In this document: positions 60,790-64,000 of the stretch, one piece after another
Numbering within the stretch: the first letter of the stretch is position 1
Layout of the letters: the number at the start of each line of letters is the position of its first letter
Source of the DNA: Yponomeuta sedellus
Lineage: Eukaryota > Arthropoda > Insecta > Lepidoptera > Yponomeutidae
DNA: 64,000 nt
Assembly: GCA_934045075.1 (NCBI GenBank)
Contig: OW203747.1
Coordinates: 10,621,692-10,685,691, forward strand
Reading direction: 5' to 3'
The notes under the pieces: generated by a model
Told to the model about the DNA's origin: nothing
What the model saw: only the letters and a program-made list of their open reading frames with translations
Database searches by the model: none
Translations under genes and position numbers: made by a program

Positions 60790-61380
60790 ATAAATTAAAA
60801 TGTTTTATTCAAAGTAGCGCAGAAACTGCGGCTTAATGAACGTTACAATTCAAGCTAGGTGTCCATTTCAAAATCAGGAGCATTTTGGAGAAAAAATGGA
60901 CACAAGAACTCCAAACTTAGCCTTTTCAAAGTCCTTAATTAACATAGTTTACATAATTATTATAAAACATAGAACTCACGCATTGTACTTGCTTTAATTC
61001 CAGACCTCATTTTCATCTAAATGATCCTTCATTAAAGTGTGCTTAACATATTTTTTGAACCGCGTTTCAGGCAAGCCTAAATATATCTTCAGGGATTTTA
61101 TTATAGAAGCGTATTACAATGCCCCATGAAGGATTTATTAACCTTTGCCAGTCTAAGGGCCTGTTTCACAATCTGCAAATAAAGTTCCGGATAAGCTATC
61201 CGCAACCAGGGCTGCCGTTTGTTCTAAATTTAAATAAATATTCCTATTGCGTGTGTTTGTTTATGGCTTCAAATTTAGAACAAATGGCAGCCCTGGTTGC
61301 GGATAGCTTATCCGGAACTTTATTTGCAGATTGTGAAACAGGCCCTAAATAGTGGGAACAAAAGTTTACGTTTTTCAAGT
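60790..61380 (-). pseudogene. LINE-A 3' end, antisense, with MITE insertion
   Basis: Antisense LINE-A 3' UTR (60800-60965: aaactgcggcttaatgaacg, tggagaaaaaatggacaca), then the ORF2 C-terminus (61020-61153: ttttgaaccgcgtttcaggc). After the 189-bp MITE, ORF2 resumes at aaatagtgggaacaaaagtt. It corresponds to 5615-6005 of the intact LINE. A SINE head scrap (ggttcgggtaggccacgagc) follows at 61397. Confidence 0.82.
61157..61345. mobile_element. Harbinger-type MITE with TAA TSD
   Basis: 189 bp; long inverted arms (~75 bp) with ends gggcctgtttcacaatctgc and gcagattgtgaaacaggccc, flanked by TAA (61154-61156 and 61346-61348). The empty site is the TTA at 5633-5635 of intact LINE-A (opposite strand). 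A 3-bp TAA duplication fits PIF/Harbinger-class MITEs. Confidence 0.85.
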
Positions 61381-61424
61381 TATTGATTCTAATCAATCGG
61401 TTCGGGTAGGCCACGAGCGCTTCA

Positions 61425-61715
61425 TGATGTTGATGTTTTCGTTTCAAAGACGGCCGAAAAGTCACTGCCCTCAATTAGGTTAGGGGTTCTGTTTGGTGAT
61501 GTGTCCTGTGTGCTTTAATGCATGTTCGCCTGTTGAGGCAGTGTGCTGTCGAGTCTAGGCACCCTTTTGTTCTGAGCAATTCTATTGAAGCACACTCCGG
61601 CGCCGAATTGGTCCGCTTGAAGGGGTTTGGACATTCAAATAGCTGAGATTCCCATTAAAGGCCTTTTTGGAAGAAAATTGAAAACATATAATGTTAACAA
61701 GAAGTATAGTTCTCT
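61425..61715. other. Unassigned
   Basis: Balanced base composition, no supported feature. Confidence 0.3.
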
Positions 61716-61719
61716 AGAG

Positions 61720-62012
61720 AAGCGCGCGTGGCCTAGGCGAACGAACAACAGACGCGGTCAGGTACAGGATGGGTGAGCGTCCCGTGACTTCCGCTAGTGG
61801 CATTTTTTCGAGCGCTTCCGTGCTTCCCAAGGCACGTTAAGCCGTTGGTGCCGGCTGTCATATAGTGGCTGTCGTTAAGTCATGTCAGAGGCCTTATGGG
61901 CGGCTTGATAACTTCTGACAGTAAGGCCCGCCACTGTCTTACAATCCTCCACCAAACCGGACTTGGTCCCCGCGGTGGAGTATGGCCTAACCTTCCTGCG
62001 ATGCAGGAAGTC
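61720..62012 (+). repeat. 5S-headed SINE, head part-deleted
   Basis: Head gcgcgtggcctaggcgaacg lacks the ATCAC-to-TTAAGCA part; the gatgggtgagcgtcccgtg box and body are present. Ends at gatgcaggaag without the final tail. Confidence 0.7.
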
Positions 62013-62139
62013 CTTAGTCCTTATCATCACGCACCCATTTTAAGCGTACTTAAGTATTTATTTACATTTAGAAACTTCTGTGTTCTGAACTTGTGTGATG
62101 AATATAGTTCGATTTATTTATTTAATTTTTATTTAAGAA

Positions 62140-62480
62140 CTGGAATCTGCTCTGGCCGTCTCGGCGAACTTCGTATCGCCATAGAATATGTTTAAAAATA
62201 AATGAAAAAGTTTCATTCAATGAAGCGCAGAAACTGCGGCTTAATGAATGTTAAAAGTTCAGGCTTAATATATCTTCAGGGATTTTATTATAAAAGCACA
62301 TACGTATTTATTTCATAACTGGACTAATAATAAATCTATACTGGCTGTCCCGGCAAACTTCGTACAGCCACAGAATTCGTTTATAAATAAACTATAGATG
62401 GGCCCCGCGGTGTTACCCGCGGTTTATCGCTTTTCCCATGGGAATAAGATATTTTCCCGCATTAAAACGTAGCCTATGAC
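62140..62480. repeat. LINE 3' fragments
   Basis: 62200-62290: antisense LINE-A scraps (gcgcagaaactgcggcttaa, atatcttcagggattttat). 62150-62190 and 62340-62480: ctcggcgaacttcgtat and cccatgggaataagatattt blocks of common lepidopteran LINE 3' ends. Confidence 0.5.
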
Positions 62481-62999
62481 GGAGTTGACACGTTCAGCCT
62501 AGCGTCAGTCAATTCCATCAGTCTGGTTAGACTGACGGCAGACTGATTGTCTATTCTGATAGATATTATTAGTGTGAAGTGTAATGTGATGATAAGTATG
62601 TTATTCTTAGAGTTTTGCTTGAAAACATGCACACGCTCGGCACAGGGCTCGAGAAGATTAAAAACGTTACAATTCGTTATCAGGTTAAAATGTTAATTAC
62701 AACATCCCTTTTTACCCACTCGGGTCATTCCGCAAATTGGATTTTATGATCTTCATTCGGGATCTTTGTAAATTTGACATCAAATCTAAATTGTGAAAAT
62801 AATGCGAGGCCGGTAAGGGACGTCCCAGGCGGGCATACCTACGTCGACTAGGGGATATTTTGTGAAGAACCAGATAGAAAGTACCCGGAACTGCAGGGCA
62901 CATGCTCTTTCTCGGAGAGAGATAGAGAGCGAGTACCTTTATTTCCACGTGTGCCCACTAGGGATTGGCAATTTCAAGCGCTCCGGTTTACTCACGATA
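62481..62999. other. Unassigned with LINE-C scrap
   Basis: 62810-62895 (ggtaagggacgtcccaggcg, agtacccggaactg) is a LINE-C terminal scrap. A duplicated actgatggaattgactga-like block near 62495-62550 (tcagtctggttagactgacg) forms a small hairpin. Confidence 0.4.
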
Positions 63000-63525
63000 T
63001 TTTCCTTCACAATTAAGGGCCTCTGTTAAGCTGCTTCGCATGCTTCTGTTAAGCAGTTGGTGCTGACTGCCGTCGATAGATGGCATTCGTTAAGCCAAGT
63101 CAGAGGCTTTAGGGCGGCTTGAAAACTGTAAGACAGTAAGGGCGAGATAAATAGTCGCTTCTAAGAACGAGTCTTAGCGAAAGCACTTGCTTAAGAATCG
63201 ATTTGTCTATTATAGACAGTACTTTGGCACTCTCTAAGTCGCGAAACCCGGACTAATTCTTAGGATTGGCCTAATAACATGCTTAGCTAAGCTAACGTAT
63301 ATTTTAGTAACGCATTGATACTTAGCTAAGTTAGCCTGAAGTAATGCTTAGGGAAGAGTACGGACATGAGTACGGACTTGGGCTAAGCAACGACTATTTA
63401 TCTCGCCCTAAGACCAGCCACTAGTCTTACAAGCCTCCACCGTGGTGGAGTATGGCCTATACCTTCCTCAGGGAAGAGACCCGTGCCCCTCGGTGGGGAC
63501 ATAATGGGTTGAAGATGATGAATAG
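63000..63525 (+). repeat. 5S-SINE, divergent subfamily, split by MITE
   Basis: SINE body 63020-63139 and 63409-63510 are contiguous in relatives (compare minus strand of 7192-7300). Tail cttcctcagggaagagaccc and ctcggtggggacataatggg as in 6478-6590. Confidence 0.68.
63140..63408. mobile_element. MITE with TAA TSD, 269 bp
   Basis: Ends gggcgagataaatagtcgct and cgactatttatctcgccc are inverted repeats. TAA flanks both sides (63137-63139, 63409-63411), and the unoccupied gacagTAAgaccagcc site is seen (as complement) at 7255-7275. Internal sequence has several cttagc/gctaag motifs, some inverted. PIF/Harbinger-like by target preference; no ORF. Confidence 0.8.
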
Positions 63526-64000
63526 GTAGGTATGTACGTTTTAAAGCGTTGCTGTCACTTGTTTTCCTTTCACGGCACAATTCCCAGTTGATTTGAAATT
63601 AATCTTCATTATGGAGTAAGTTGTTAAGTAATAGTATCTTATTTAGTTTGAACACTCTATTCTACTTAATTAATTAACAACATTAATTATTACTACTTTA
63701 ATTACTGTTAAGTCGATCAGGGAATATGCGTTTTAACGAGAATTTTAGCAGCTAGAAAATTCAATTTTTTATGAAGCCTAAACAACCCACTAAAGGGCAC
63801 ATGCCTTCTCTCAGACAGAGAAATTACTCTTATAGTTACTGTTAAGTCGATCAGGAAAAATGCGGTTTCAAGATAATCTTATCAGTTATAATATAACACC
63901 TTTTGTTTTTACGTAGCGTATGATATAGGCTAATCGTATCAGCCATTAGAGTTTGGTTGGAACTAGTTCTAGCCAAAATGATACTCTCTAAACCTAGTTT
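63526..64000. other. Window end, unassigned
   Basis: A+T-rich. A 24-base direct repeat, ttactgttaagtcgatcagg, occurs at 63702-63721 and 63836-63855 with similar downstream bases (aatatgcgtttta, aaaaatgcggttt), a diverged ~134-bp tandem duplication. No gene. Confidence 0.4.

Overview
This is eukaryotic, intron-rich, repeat-packed DNA, almost certainly from a moth or butterfly (Lepidoptera). The evidence is the mix of RTE-type LINEs ending in ATGATG-rich tails, CR1-like LINEs, tRNA-headed SINEs, mariner and dense MITEs, in A+T-rich DNA without bacterial operon structure. I see no rRNA gene, CRISPR array, prophage or LTR retroelement.

Host gene. One gene can be supported, on the + strand: five internal exons (13339-13452, 17464-17549, 31040-31153, 41262-41383, 44978-45035) of a Sidestep-family immunoglobulin-superfamily cell-surface protein. 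All four junctions have matching splice phases and the joined frame is open. The exons cover the second half of Ig1, all of Ig2 and the linker into Ig3. The first exon(s) and the later Ig/FNIII/transmembrane exons are not visible. The roughly 32 kb from 13.3 to 45.0 kb is therefore introns of this gene (4.0, 13.5, 10.1 and 3.6 kb).

Mobile DNA. At 1.3-6.0 kb lies an apparently intact CR1-like LINE: ORF1 with a coiled coil and an SGNH/esterase-like domain, ORF2 with AP-endonuclease and reverse transcriptase. A 5'-truncated RTE LINE with a 12-bp target-site duplication is at 26.5-28.0 kb. Fragments of at least three other LINE families are scattered through the window, and a decayed mariner sits at 39.55-40.84 kb.

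Short elements dominate the rest. They are: about 30 copies or pieces of a SINE with a 5S-rRNA-like head; two tRNA-headed SINE families; a tRNA-like repeat that occurs as giant palindromes or tandem units; a 670-bp foldback element; and several MITEs, two with TAA target duplications that can be read against uninterrupted relatives in this same window. A minisatellite lies at 45.5-46.1 kb.

Points most worth a second look: (1) a 167-bp tandem duplication that copies the 5' splice site of the second Sidestep exon and creates a frame-preserving 36-nt candidate microexon; (2) the LINE ORF2 has no AUG before its endonuclease catalytic Glu, and the ORF1 stop is preceded by a C CCC CCT slippery heptamer; (3) the palindromic and tandem tRNA-like elements with intact Pol III A and B boxes in their arms.
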